Positions 28,901 to 36,576 of a DNA stretch of 64,000 nucleotides are shown here, piece after piece. The stretch's first letter is position 1, and each line of letters starts with the position of its first letter. The stretch lies in assembly GCF_001602525.1 (NCBI RefSeq), contig NZ_LSYT01000001.1:372001-436000 (forward strand), given 5' to 3'. The notes under the pieces were generated by a model that was not told where the DNA came from, did not search any database, and saw nothing but the letters and a program-made list of their open reading frames with translations. The translations under genes and the position numbers were made by a program. This stretch comes from Flavobacterium chilense. GTDB lineage: Bacteria > Bacteroidota > Bacteroidia > Flavobacteriales > Flavobacteriaceae.

Positions 28901-28987
28901 TCTTAAAGTATTATTAAACAGATAAATTGTTAAAATAAGCGTATAGCAAAGAAGCATCCAACCCTTGTAAAATGAAAAATTTTTCAT
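25964..28987 (-). CDS. susC: SusC/RagA-family TonB-dependent outer-membrane transporter
   Basis: This 1007-residue protein has a signal peptide (about residues 1-30) and a carboxypeptidase-regulatory-like domain (ITGIITNGTIPLTGVTVKVKG to about residue 115). A TonB-dependent plug follows, with the SusC-type NAGYYSVKNSERTGSIAKIT, GRMAGVEI and IDGVPYSSET motifs and the DADATAIYGSRGANGVVLI signature, then a beta-barrel to the end (GVQLTF). It imports a ligand across the outer membrane with energy from TonB-ExbBD. It is the first gene of an operon with susD and the S9 peptidase. Its leader carries a hairpin and its upstream region a structured element. Substrate specificity cannot be read from the sequence. 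Confidence 0.94.
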   Translation of the reverse strand: MKNFSFYKGWMLLCYTLILTIYLFNNTLRANPNLLKLPNQQKQITGIITNGTIPLTGVTVKVKGNTKGTVSDYDGKYSITANTTDVLIFSYLGYKTLEITVGNRKIIDVKMLDNTTSLQEVTVNAGYYSVKNSERTGSIAKITSKDIEKQPVTNVLATMQGRMAGVEIIQDGGTAGGAFQIKIRGQNSLRTDGNSPLYIIDGVPYSSETIGSTETSTTTASQTSPLNSINPADIESIEVLKDADATAIYGSRGANGVVLISTKKGKAGKTTVTITASSGIGKVTKMLDLMNTAQYLEMRRQAFVNDGITVYPNSAYDINGTWDQNRYTDWQKELIGGTAQVNNTQLAIAGGSNSTQYLLSGNYRTETTVFPGNFGYNKGAVHFSMNHVSDDKKFKLTLSGGYTSQKNNQPSTDLTGISRTLVPNAPALYDIDGNLNWENNTFENPLASLQSKGVIKTNDLLANAVLSYEIIPGLEFKTNLGFTDLKNNEVRAMPSTMYNPAYGIGSSESILLTNTTLRQSWIIEPQLHWNKTFTNGKMDILLGATAQQQKSNRLYQMGYGFASNSLINDLSSANSVFTFTSDETVYKYQAFFGRINYNWQKRFILNLTGRRDGSSRFGPGKQFAVFGAVGAAWLFSNEKFLKENTNILSFGKLRASYGTTGNDQIGDYQFLNTYTSAGTPYQGTIGLNPVRLFNPDFGWEINKKFEAALEIGFFQDRIFLTTAWYLNRSSNQLVGIPLPGTTGFSSVNANLDATVENTGIELTLRTLNIDRKNFNWTTNFNISASKNKLISFPGLEASTYANNYVIGSSLNITKVFHYTGLNIQTGIYEFEDVNGDGFITADKDRKTVADLTPKYFGGIQNQFQFKNLQLDFLFQFVKQKNYDYLANVPPGAFYNQMAAMTNSWQQSGDNTPYQQNTTGTNGEAVTAFYNYRLSDAVIVDGSYIRLKNISLSYDLPLMMDKSLKCKLFFQGQNLMTFTPYKGGDPEFKYAGYLPPLKMYTVGVQLTF

Positions 28988-29320
28988 AATATTGAATAAG
29001 GTTAAATTAAAACGAAAGTTTGTTTAATCAGGCTCTCTATTCTTGCGTCAACAGTGGATAGAGGGCCTTTTTTTGTTTAGTTTCAGCAGTAAACCTTGTT
29101 GAAACCGAGAAAGTAGTGTAAGATTTAAAAGCCCATACTGTCTTACTAATTCAAATAAAATTTAAACAGTACAGGCAGTAAATATCACAAAGGTTTATTT
29201 CATAGGCAGGCAAGTAATTAATTGTTAGACAAAAAATGTTGATGCGATACTATGAAATGAAGAATTGCTAAGAATAAAGCAGAGAAAAATTAAAACCTAA
29301 AAAAAGGCGCGGAACTCAGC
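28988..29320. other. Spacer upstream of susC with a terminator-like hairpin
   Basis: GGCTCTCTAT (29031-29040) pairs with ATAGAGGGCC (29058-29067) with one mismatch. Seven T bases follow on the plus strand (29068-29074), so it looks like a terminator for rightward transcripts. No rightward gene precedes it, so it may end antisense transcripts from within susC, or act as a leader hairpin for susC read on the other strand. No reading frame of note was seen. The susC promoter should lie here. Confidence 0.35.
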
Positions 29321-29323
29321 TTA

Positions 29324-29435
29324 TCGAACAGAGGTACTGGTATACCCACACAACAATAAGAGAGCCCACGCCAATAAAGCGTGAGCATCATACTTATCAT
29401 CTCGCGTGTTAAAAATTACCAGTTTTCTGTTCGAG
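29324..29435. ncRNA. Candidate structured RNA or DNA element, nested inverted repeats
   Basis: An outer arm, CGAACAG plus ACTGGTA (29324-29342), pairs with TACCAGT plus CTGTTCG (29417-29433) with a small internal loop. Inside, ATAAG pairs with CTTAT, and GCCCACGC pairs with GCGTGAGC with one mismatch around a CAATAAA loop (about 29364-29386). The three nested stems make one elongated fold of about 110 nt. The element lies between susC and an XRE-like regulator, and no gene overlaps it. It could be a small RNA, a leader structure or the end of a mobile unit. Strand and function are not known. Confidence 0.4.
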
Positions 29436-29540
29436 ATTCAAAGCGAATGCTTCAAATATTTTTATATGAAGAATCGCAAAATTAAACAATCATATTCATA
29501 TTTTCTCATTGAATGATTATTTAATTTTCAAATATAATAA

Positions 29541-29578
29541 AAAAATACACACATCCACCTGTGGATGTGTGTATTTTT
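29541..29578. repeat. 18-bp perfect inverted repeat before the XRE-like gene
   Basis: AAAAATACACACATCCAC (29541-29558) and GTGGATGTGTGTATTTTT (29561-29578) are perfectly complementary with only two bases between them. The repeat ends 32 bp before the ATG of the XRE-like gene. This fits an operator bound by that protein as a dimer, or a terminator-like hairpin. The near-zero loop argues for a DNA-binding site. Confidence 0.6.
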
Positions 29579-29610
29579 AAAAAAAGGTATTTCTTTCATC
29601 TTTTATAACT

Positions 29611-30048
29611 ATGGAAGAAGAAGTAATAGAAATAGTAATTTCCCAATTGGATTTTTATTTAATTGAAAAAGTCAGAGATATGAGAATTAATTCAATTCCT
29701 TATATTTCTCAAGTAGCTTTGTCGCAAAAATTAGATTTGTCAGAAGGATTTGTAAGTAAAGTAGAAAATTTAAAACAAAGGGCAAGGTATAATATTCGTA
29801 TTGTTAACAGAATTGTCGACATATTTAACTTACAAACTTATGGAGATTTGTTCCCAGCAGAAATTATTAAGAATGATATCGTTAGAATTAGAATAAAATT
29901 GTTTAAAAATACAAAGTCTAATTCCAAAAAAGTTGATGAAGAAATTTCAAAAAAGAAATATCAAGTAATTTCTACAATCCCATTAAGTGAGCAAGAATTT
30001 TTACTATGGAAATCAGATAAATTAGAATACCTGACCATTATAGAGTAA
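29611..30048 (+). CDS. XRE-like helix-turn-helix transcriptional regulator
   Basis: This 145-residue protein has a Cro/C1-type helix-turn-helix at about residues 26-75 (PYISQVALSQKLDLSEGFVSKVEN). An Arg- and Asn-rich helix follows (ARYNIRIVNRIVDIFNL), then a Lys-rich linker and a C-terminal segment (STIPLSEQEFLLWKSDKLEYL) that may be a dimerisation or partner domain. It lies alone between the susC upstream region and topB, on the opposite strand to both. The 18-bp palindrome just upstream is a likely autoregulatory operator. It may control the cargo or the excision genes; nothing seen decides between them. Confidence 0.72.
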   Translation: MEEEVIEIVISQLDFYLIEKVRDMRINSIPYISQVALSQKLDLSEGFVSKVENLKQRARYNIRIVNRIVDIFNLQTYGDLFPAEIIKNDIVRIRIKLFKNTKSNSKKVDEEISKKKYQVISTIPLSEQEFLLWKSDKLEYLTIIE

Positions 30049-30076
30049 GACAATTATCTGTACTTGAATATATCTC

Positions 30077-30123
30077 AAAAAATAAGGTTTTCTAAAAATT
30101 ACTTTCAGAAAACCTTATTTTTT
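30077..30123. terminator. Strong terminator after the XRE-like gene
   Basis: Perfect arms at 30077-30093 and 30107-30123 (core AATAAGGTTTTCT against AGAAAACCTTATT) form a 17-bp stem around a 13-base loop. A T-rich tail follows to the right and an A-rich one lies to the left, so it can act in both directions. It separates the XRE-like gene from the convergent topB gene. Confidence 0.75.
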
Positions 30124-30281
30124 TTAAAACGATTTCAAATATTATTTTAATACTTCTAAATCCATTATCCTATAAATAATGTCGATATTAATTGCTCTTT
30201 TCCCCATATTTTTAAATCCTATCATATAAGATCTATGTTACTAATTTCTAATCCATTAAATTAAAAATTTGATAACACTAT

Positions 30282-32351
30282 TTATTTATTAAACTCAAAA
30301 ATAGTTTTCCCATCATTAGTAAGTACAATATACGCATCGAATTTCTTTCCAGACTTACTCATCATACCTTTTATAAGAGAGGTAATTCCTTTATTGACTA
30401 AATTTTCTATGTTTTGTATACTTAGCTGAATTCCGCAAACATTACGAAACTGAATCCATTTGCAACTATCATCAGGGCATTTAACAAGCATATCTTTGAT
30501 AAGCAATTCCTTGTTTCTGCATCTGGGACAAATCAGGGTTGGCAAACCTTGAATTACTATGGAAGTATTTAGAAGTTCTTGAGTAATAGAAACTGCATAG
30601 GCTTCAATTTCTTTTTGAAATACACCGGAATCAATTTGATTATGTTCTATTTTTTCTAAAACTAATTCCCATTCGCCAGTCATTGCTACATTTGCAATTT
30701 TCTTATGTTTCACAATATTATATACTTGCAACCCTTTTTCAGTTGGCATCAGGGATTTATTTTGCCGTTGAATGTACTTTCTGCTAAAAAGTATTTCTAT
30801 GATAGCAGCTCTTGTCGCTGGCGTGCCTATTCCAATATTTTGTAATGCTTTTCGAGTGTCTTCCCTTTCAATTTCCTTTCCGGCTGTTTCCATAGCCGAT
30901 AAAAGCCCTGCTTCTGTGTATAATACAGGAGGCTTCGTTTTCTTTTCCACTACAACTGCTTCTTGGATTTTAATTTCATCACCAACTTTTAGTTCTGGCA
31001 GCTCCTGAATGTGTTCGCTTTCTTCGTCAAAAAAACTTCCTCTAATTGCACGCCATCCTGCCTGCATAATCTTGTTACAGCCTTTCAAAGAAAAATCATG
31101 ATGTAAAACATGTAAAGTTATATCAGTAATTTCTTTTATACTAGCCTCCGAAACCGCTTCTAATAACCGTAGCGCAATCATATCATAAATCGCATTTTCC
31201 TTAGCCGGTAATGCCGATGGGATTTTCTCTGTAATAAGCAGACCATGATGATCGGTTACTTTCAGGTCATTAACTATACGTTTATTTAATCGTCCCCATT
31301 TTATTCTGGTAAAAGCTTCTTTACAAGTATCTCTGTTTTCCAATGCTCTGACCAAATTAGAAATTTCATCCCAAAGATCTTCCGGGATATATTTACTACC
31401 TGTTCTTGGATAGCTAATGAATCGCTTTTCGTACAGGCTTTGGGCAATAAAAAGGGTTTCTTCTGCTGAAAAGTTCAGCTTCTTATTGGCTTCTTTTTGC
31501 AGCCCGGTTAAATCAAAAAGAAGAGGTGGCTGTTCTGTAATCGTTTTGTTTTCTATGCAAGAAACATTGGCAGTTTTGCTTCGCTGAATGGATTTAAAAA
31601 TAGCATCAGCTTGTTTTTTATCATCCCATTTCTTTTTGGAGAGGCTTATAAAGTTAACAAACTCTTTTTGATGACTAAGCTCTAACTGCCAGTACTTCTT
31701 GATTTCAAAACTTTTGTTTTCCAAATATCGTTTACAGATTAACGCCAGCGTAGGTGTTTGTACTCTTCCTAATGTATAAATACTGCTGCCTGCGGAAATA
31801 CTAAGTGCTTGTGAGGCATTGATACCTACAAGCCAATCGGCACGGCTTCTGGCTTGTGCAGCCAGATATAAACCATCAAAATCACTGCCTGGTTTTAGAT
31901 TCTCAAATCCATGTTTTATGGCTTTATCAGTGAGAGAGCTAATCCACAATCGTTCAAAAGTTTTTTTACATTGCAGATATTCATAGATGTAACGGAAAAT
32001 CAATTCTCCTTCACGTCCAGCATCGGTAGCTACAATGATACTGTCACAATTTTTTATTACCTGTCCGATGATTTTAAGCTGTTTTGCCGCACCAACATCA
32101 GTAACATAGTTTTTCTCTTTTTTTATTTTTCTTACTTTCAACAAAAAAGGATTAGGTAATATGGGCAGGGCCTCCTTCTGAAAACCCGAAATTCCATAAT
32201 CTTCCGGCATAGCCAACCCTACCAAATGACCCAAAGCCCAAGTTACCATATAACCATTTCCTGTAAAGAAACCATTTTCCTTATTTGTTGCACCTAATAA
32301 TAGGGCTATTTCACGGGCCACACTCGGTTTCTCGGCGATTACTGCTTTCAT
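30282..32351 (-). CDS. topB: DNA topoisomerase III
   Basis: This 689-residue type IA topoisomerase has the TOPRIM domain at the N-terminus (MKAVIAEKPSVAREIA and, near residue 105, IIVATDAGREGELIFRYI). The catalytic Tyr lies in RFISYPRTGS, about residue 310. The C-terminus carries two Cys pairs (CPRC and CPDDSC) in a small zinc-finger-like region. In CTnDOT the homologous Exc protein has topoisomerase activity and takes part in excision. The gene is a standard backbone gene of such elements and is followed, 18 bp apart, by the DUF3945 gene upstream in the same operon. Length and motifs indicate an intact enzyme. Confidence 0.92.
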   Translation of the reverse strand: MKAVIAEKPSVAREIALLLGATNKENGFFTGNGYMVTWALGHLVGLAMPEDYGISGFQKEALPILPNPFLLKVRKIKKEKNYVTDVGAAKQLKIIGQVIKNCDSIIVATDAGREGELIFRYIYEYLQCKKTFERLWISSLTDKAIKHGFENLKPGSDFDGLYLAAQARSRADWLVGINASQALSISAGSSIYTLGRVQTPTLALICKRYLENKSFEIKKYWQLELSHQKEFVNFISLSKKKWDDKKQADAIFKSIQRSKTANVSCIENKTITEQPPLLFDLTGLQKEANKKLNFSAEETLFIAQSLYEKRFISYPRTGSKYIPEDLWDEISNLVRALENRDTCKEAFTRIKWGRLNKRIVNDLKVTDHHGLLITEKIPSALPAKENAIYDMIALRLLEAVSEASIKEITDITLHVLHHDFSLKGCNKIMQAGWRAIRGSFFDEESEHIQELPELKVGDEIKIQEAVVVEKKTKPPVLYTEAGLLSAMETAGKEIEREDTRKALQNIGIGTPATRAAIIEILFSRKYIQRQNKSLMPTEKGLQVYNIVKHKKIANVAMTGEWELVLEKIEHNQIDSGVFQKEIEAYAVSITQELLNTSIVIQGLPTLICPRCRNKELLIKDMLVKCPDDSCKWIQFRNVCGIQLSIQNIENLVNKGITSLIKGMMSKSGKKFDAYIVLTNDGKTIFEFNK

Positions 32352-32369
32352 ATCTCAATGTTTTTATGT

Positions 32370-33815
32370 TTACATTTTTCTGCCTTTGCTCTTGGCTTGT
32401 GTGTTGTCTTGCTCTTGTTCTTCCTGTTGTTTCTTGCTGTCAGGCTCTTTTTGTCCTGATTTTAGCGGTTCAGTAATACTTTTGGTAGCCTCATTAGTTT
32501 TACCTTCTGAATTGACAGCTGTTTGGGTTTTATGTTCTTCAGCTGGCTGAATTTTCACACTGTTAGGATTGCTAAATGAAAAACCTGCTTTGCCTGTATC
32601 TTTATTGAAAGTCAGATATCCTTTGTATTCTTTACCTTGTTTATCTACCAATCCGTCTACATAAATGGTTTTCCCTGCTGCAAATTGTTCGTACTGTTGC
32701 TCACTGAGTTCTTTCCCTCTTATGGTTTTTGGAACTTCCTGATTTTGCTGTTGCTGATTGTTTTGGGTTTGACCAGTGATATTTGTTCTGTCAAATTGGA
32801 ATTCGACATATCGTTTATCGGCATTAAACTGGACAGTAGCATTAAATGGTTCTCCTTTTTTAGAGATCATACCTTCTATATAAAGCGGTTTTCCCTCCAG
32901 TAATATTTGTTTTTGTCCTTCATTAAGTTTGATTCCTTTAATTTCATCCGGAATTTTTATCTTCTCCACATGAAGAGCTACTAATTCATTGGTAAGTCTG
33001 TCTACGCTAATGATTGAGGGAACTGGTTCTCCTGTTTTGAGATTAGTAAGGTCTACAACGCGCCCCATATTTCCGGTTTTAAGCAGGTTGTCCTTATCTT
33101 CTTTGCTAAATTCATGACCGAAAAACGGAAAATTTAATGTTGGCTCTTTCCTTATACCGTGAATGGCAACCACAACCTGTCCTTCTTCATTTGATTGTAA
33201 TGACAGCCTGGCATCCATTCGTGTGATAGCAGTTCCTAAATTAAGACTGATTGGAACCAGCTCATTTGACTTGTACCCTTTAAGTAACGGTTCAAGCAGG
33301 TTCATTTTTTCGAGTTTTTCTTTGCTGAGTCCCAGATTGTTCATGGTATCCCAATCGATTTGTTCCGGTTTGAAACGATATTCGTTTGTTTCTGGTGTTG
33401 TTTGTGTTGTTTCCATGTTTTTTTGATTTTCTAATTTGTTATCTTTTTGCAATTCCATTTTAACTTCATGTTCGTTCATTAGCTTTTTGCCTTCTGGTGT
33501 TGGATTATCAATCTGTTTTTGCATTTCTGCCGCAATATCAACAGCCAGAAGTTGTGGCACTTTGAAAAAATTGAAACGGGTCGGATTTTTTAGTTGGCTA
33601 ATGAAATTGGAAAAGAAGTTGGAGAGGATATCTCCTTGTTTATCAACCCGCATAAATTGATTTTGATTTTTTTTATCAGCGGGAACCGTTTCCAATTCTC
33701 CATTTTTATCAATTCCTTTTACAGCCACAATTTTCATTTTTTCCTTGTCCAGAACCAGGAGAATATCACTTATCTGTTCCGGTCCTTCTTGTTTGGATTT
33801 TTCTTGTTCGCTCAT
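32370..33815 (-). CDS. DUF4099/DUF3945 protein of conjugative elements
   Basis: This 481-residue protein has the N-terminal segment typical of topB-linked genes (ISDILLVLDKEKMKIVAVKGID, residues about 16-37). Then come the DUF4099-like segment (FKPEQIDWDTMNNLGLSKEKLEKMNLLEPLLKGYK, split over about 147-185) and two DUF3945-like repeats. Each repeat has the pattern G(x)xL(S/N)E.Q...L..GK.IY(V/I)(E/D)G, about residues 290-320 and 375-405. The last 60 residues are low-complexity Gln, Glu and Lys. It is cytoplasmic by appearance. Its function is unknown, but it is nearly always encoded next to the topoisomerase III gene in these elements, as here. Confidence 0.82.
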   Translation of the reverse strand: MSEQEKSKQEGPEQISDILLVLDKEKMKIVAVKGIDKNGELETVPADKKNQNQFMRVDKQGDILSNFFSNFISQLKNPTRFNFFKVPQLLAVDIAAEMQKQIDNPTPEGKKLMNEHEVKMELQKDNKLENQKNMETTQTTPETNEYRFKPEQIDWDTMNNLGLSKEKLEKMNLLEPLLKGYKSNELVPISLNLGTAITRMDARLSLQSNEEGQVVVAIHGIRKEPTLNFPFFGHEFSKEDKDNLLKTGNMGRVVDLTNLKTGEPVPSIISVDRLTNELVALHVEKIKIPDEIKGIKLNEGQKQILLEGKPLYIEGMISKKGEPFNATVQFNADKRYVEFQFDRTNITGQTQNNQQQQNQEVPKTIRGKELSEQQYEQFAAGKTIYVDGLVDKQGKEYKGYLTFNKDTGKAGFSFSNPNSVKIQPAEEHKTQTAVNSEGKTNEATKSITEPLKSGQKEPDSKKQQEEQEQDNTQAKSKGRKM

Positions 33816-33894
33816 AATATATTTAGTATTGTTAAAGTGTAGTCGAAAGTAAATTAAGATTGAACAGGTCGGCGCATCAGTTCTCCGACAGGCT

Positions 33895-34212
33895 TTATTT
33901 GTCCGAGATTGTCCTAATTTGTTTTCTCAGTGGAGCCGAAAAACTATCGCGGATGAATTGGTTTACATCTGATAATTTATAATAAAGTTTACCACTAATA
34001 GTGTAATATGGAAGCTTACCTGAGGATCGGTACCGCTGTAAAGAGCGAGAACTGACCTTGAGCATCATAAACAGATCCTGACTGTCCAGTAATTCTTCCC
34101 CATCAATAGCACTCTTTTGTTTCTGGGCATTTTCAAAGTGTTCACCCAGTATATCGAAGCGCTCCATTATACGCTCCATCCATGTCATAAATTCCATTCT
34201 GTCGATATTCAT
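33895..34212 (-). CDS. Small helix-turn-helix (excisionase-like) protein
   Basis: This 105-residue protein has an N-terminal helix (MEFMTWMERIMERFDILGEHFE) and a MerR/excisionase-type winged HTH (LLDSQDLFMMLKVSSRSLQRYRSSGKLPYYTISGKLYYKLSDVNQFI, about residues 41-88, quoted here as its HTH_17 span). Proteins of this class (Xis2d-like) occur beside the topoisomerase/exc gene in CTnDOT-type elements and help excision by bending DNA. It lies 79 bp upstream of the DUF3945 gene and probably heads that operon. The DNA-binding fold is clear; the role in excision comes from the context. Confidence 0.8.
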   Translation of the reverse strand: MNIDRMEFMTWMERIMERFDILGEHFENAQKQKSAIDGEELLDSQDLFMMLKVSSRSLQRYRSSGKLPYYTISGKLYYKLSDVNQFIRDSFSAPLRKQIRTISDK

Positions 34213-34443
34213 AATAGCTATATTTTGTCAATTACTAATTTTCGATTAATGATCTATGTAAAATTGGAACGCATTTACGGCATTTCCTGCCAAGCTTCGC
34301 CAATTGAAAAGTATCTTTTTGTAAATTTTTAGAAAATAAATAATTATCTGTTTATCAATGATTTGTTGATTTTACAGCTCGGATTCTGAGACTGTAGAAG
34401 TAATTATGCCAATGGGTAGAGATGGGCAAGTCCAATAAAAAAA

Positions 34444-34466
34444 GGCAGTGTTTTGTTAACACTGCC
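34444..34466 (-). terminator. Terminator downstream of rteC
   Basis: GGCAGTGTT (34444-34452) and AACACTGCC (34458-34466) form a perfect 9-bp stem with a 5-base loop. On the minus strand the stem is followed by a T-rich run (A bases at 34436-34443 on the plus strand). It lies 25 bp beyond the stop of the rteC-like gene. The spacer from 34213 to 34443 shows no other feature. Confidence 0.8.
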
Positions 34467-34490
34467 TTAGCTTAAAATAACGTATGACCA

Positions 34491-35357
34491 TTATAAATCT
34501 TTATCCATATACTGATCTAAAGAAGATTTGAGCTGGTCTAAAAATAAGGTGCGATCACCTGCACGTTCTTTCATACGGTGAAAGGCATGGTGAATATCCC
34601 CTAGTTGGATACGAAACACCATTTGAAAGATTAAGCTAATTTTGCGAATTCCAGTTTTTCCATTAGAAATTGCCCCGGATGTATAAAGTGCATAAATCAA
34701 TTCTATCAGTGCATTTTTCGATTCTGTCCAGAAAATATCTTTTGTAGATTCAGCATTCTGCAAAACTATATCCGGCTTATCTACAGGATTAATTTTGATA
34801 ATCAGGTAATTGTAGAGCAGTTCATCAGCTATGATACGGGAAACTTTGTAATCATAGTAAGTGGAAAATTGTGTATCAACTTCAAAAATAAAACTGTTTA
34901 GTCCAGTGTTTAGATTTATTCTTCCTAATTTAAAAAAATCATGGTCTCTATCGGTTCTCCCAGACCGATAGTACCGATAAAAATCAGAATTGCAAATATG
35001 TTCTTTGTATTCATTTTTCAAATGCTGCAACTCACCGGAAAAATATTTATAATACATTTTTCCTCCATTTACCGGGCAGGATGTTTCTATCCGGTAAACT
35101 TTATTATAGTAAATCAATTTTCCAAGTATTTGTGGCTTAATAATTCTGAAGAATTCGATTTCTTCATTTGATTCTTTAAAATGATGTTCCAAAACTTGCT
35201 TTTTCATACCTGATAATAAATCCTGCAGGAAAATAATCATACGATAGGACTCGTCTATTACATGCACGGATTCCAAACTGATTTCCTGTTCTTTCTTTAC
35301 GATACTGTAAAGGACGTCTTTGTAAGGGGATTGTATCATATTAATAGTATTAAGCAA
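34491..35357 (-). CDS. rteC: RteC-family regulator of conjugative transposon excision
   Basis: This 288-residue protein matches the RteC family in length and in its central segment (YYKYFSGELQHLKNEYKEH, FYRYYRSGRTDRDHDFFKLG and the YDYKVSRIIADELLYNYLI helix). The C-terminal third is helical and ends with a helix-turn-helix-like stretch (GKTGIRKISLIFQMVFRIQLGD). In CTnDOT, RteC binds upstream of the excision operon and activates it as the last step of a regulatory cascade. Here it lies upstream of the HTH-DUF3945-topB operon. No RteA/RteB two-component pair is seen in the window, so its own control differs or is encoded elsewhere. A terminator follows it. Confidence 0.85.
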   Translation of the reverse strand: MLNTINMIQSPYKDVLYSIVKKEQEISLESVHVIDESYRMIIFLQDLLSGMKKQVLEHHFKESNEEIEFFRIIKPQILGKLIYYNKVYRIETSCPVNGGKMYYKYFSGELQHLKNEYKEHICNSDFYRYYRSGRTDRDHDFFKLGRINLNTGLNSFIFEVDTQFSTYYDYKVSRIIADELLYNYLIIKINPVDKPDIVLQNAESTKDIFWTESKNALIELIYALYTSGAISNGKTGIRKISLIFQMVFRIQLGDIHHAFHRMKERAGDRTLFLDQLKSSLDQYMDKDL

Positions 35358-35378
35358 ACAATAATTCCACCCTTAGGC

Positions 35379-36257
35379 TCACTCAGTTCTTAGCCTTAAA
35401 CGATACTCTGAGGGCGACATGAAAGTTGATTTTCTAAAAAAATTGCTAAAAGATGAGGAATTACAAAAATGTAATTCCTCAATAATCTGCAAAATGGTCA
35501 AGTCATCATTTTGAAGTAAAATTTTAGCTTCCAAAATAAGTGCCTCTTCGATAAACTGCTTAACGGTCTTATTGGTGACCTGCTGTACGGTTTTACTAAG
35601 GTGTCCTTTTGTTATTAATAATGCATCAGCATAAAACTTAACACTATGTTCCTGGGCACAGTGAAGCTCCACGAGTTCTAAAAATTGGAATACCAGCTTT
35701 TCCTTTCTGGTATGTTTTTCTTTTACATTACACGAATCTTTGCTGTATATTGAAGCAAGTACGTACAACAAAAGATTGAAACTAAGGGACAGTACTTCGT
35801 TATAAAATGGATATTCACTTGTTTTGTATCTTTTGTTTCCTGTCAAAGCGAACAAATCATTCAGTAAAAGAGAATCCTCATCCTTAAGATTTATTTTCGA
35901 TGGACATTTTGCAATAAAAAATTCAAAGAAACCTATGTTTGGTTTTCGAATCGTATTCTTAAAGATAAAGCCTGGTGTAAAAGAAAGTAGGGAAATCTCC
36001 ATTGTTTCACTCATCAATACAATCACGCAAGAAGTTCTAACCGGTATTACAAGCAGCTCACTTGGACACAAACAATACTCCACATGATTTGCCTGCAAGG
36101 TTATACATCCTGAATTTATCAAAATTATAATGAAGTAACTGCTATTAAAATATTGTTCCAGTGCAGCTTTCGAGGAAAACCTTTCAAACGTAAAGACCTT
36201 TAAGTCTGAATTCCGGTATAATAAACTTTTTTTTATCAAAACATTAATTTTAAACAT
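35379..36257 (-). CDS. AraC-family transcriptional regulator
   Basis: This 292-residue protein has a cupin-like N-terminal region (about residues 25-130, LQANHVEYCLCPSELLVIPV) and a C-terminal AraC DNA-binding domain (about 195-290). The latter contains VKFYADALLITKGHLSKTVQQVTNKTVKQFIEEALILEAKILL as first HTH plus linker (spans about 207-249) and the signature TILQIIEELHFCNSSSFSNFFRK. It is 21 bp upstream of rteC in the same direction, so the two may be cotranscribed. In that case it may supply the missing input to RteC. The effector is unknown. It marks the last gene that can be tied to the conjugative element. Confidence 0.8.
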   Translation of the reverse strand: MFKINVLIKKSLLYRNSDLKVFTFERFSSKAALEQYFNSSYFIIILINSGCITLQANHVEYCLCPSELLVIPVRTSCVIVLMSETMEISLLSFTPGFIFKNTIRKPNIGFFEFFIAKCPSKINLKDEDSLLLNDLFALTGNKRYKTSEYPFYNEVLSLSFNLLLYVLASIYSKDSCNVKEKHTRKEKLVFQFLELVELHCAQEHSVKFYADALLITKGHLSKTVQQVTNKTVKQFIEEALILEAKILLQNDDLTILQIIEELHFCNSSSFSNFFRKSTFMSPSEYRLRLRTE

Positions 36258-36289
36258 TTGCTATGATAAACCCTGAAGAAAATTTTGGA

Positions 36290-36565
36290 TCATTTTGTAT
36301 CATGAGTCTTGACCGAACTATTGGACATTAATATCCACATCAAGGAAACGGACACAAATAATAAATTGGCAAGATTATCTGTAAAAAACAGAAAAGACAG
36401 TGGTCGTATATTGCGGGTTTTAATCTCATTTATGGATGGGTAACCGATCATTTCATCAAACTTCGACATCTCATAAATGAAATAAAGCTCGATAAGATTA
36501 AAAATGATTAGAAACACACAAAAAATAGTTACGATCCTTTTTTCATTTTTTGGTGATATATACAT
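36290..36565 (-). CDS. Small two-helix membrane protein of unknown function
   Basis: This 91-residue product has two hydrophobic helices, at about residues 10-30 (IVTIFCVFLIIFNLIELYFIY) and 58-80. The charged loop between them carries EIKTRNIRP. It is not recognised. It lies 11 bp after the lipoprotein gene on the same strand, so the two probably form one operon. The pair may act together, for example as a secreted effector and its membrane partner, but nothing seen proves it. Confidence 0.5.
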   Translation of the reverse strand: MYISPKNEKRIVTIFCVFLIIFNLIELYFIYEMSKFDEMIGYPSINEIKTRNIRPLSFLFFTDNLANLLFVSVSLMWILMSNSSVKTHDTK

Positions 36566-36576
36566 GATTTTTCTTT

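Noticed and set aside
29324..29435. tRNA gene in the structured element
   Set aside because: The nested stems do not make a cloverleaf and no T-loop sequence (GTTCRA) is at the right place.
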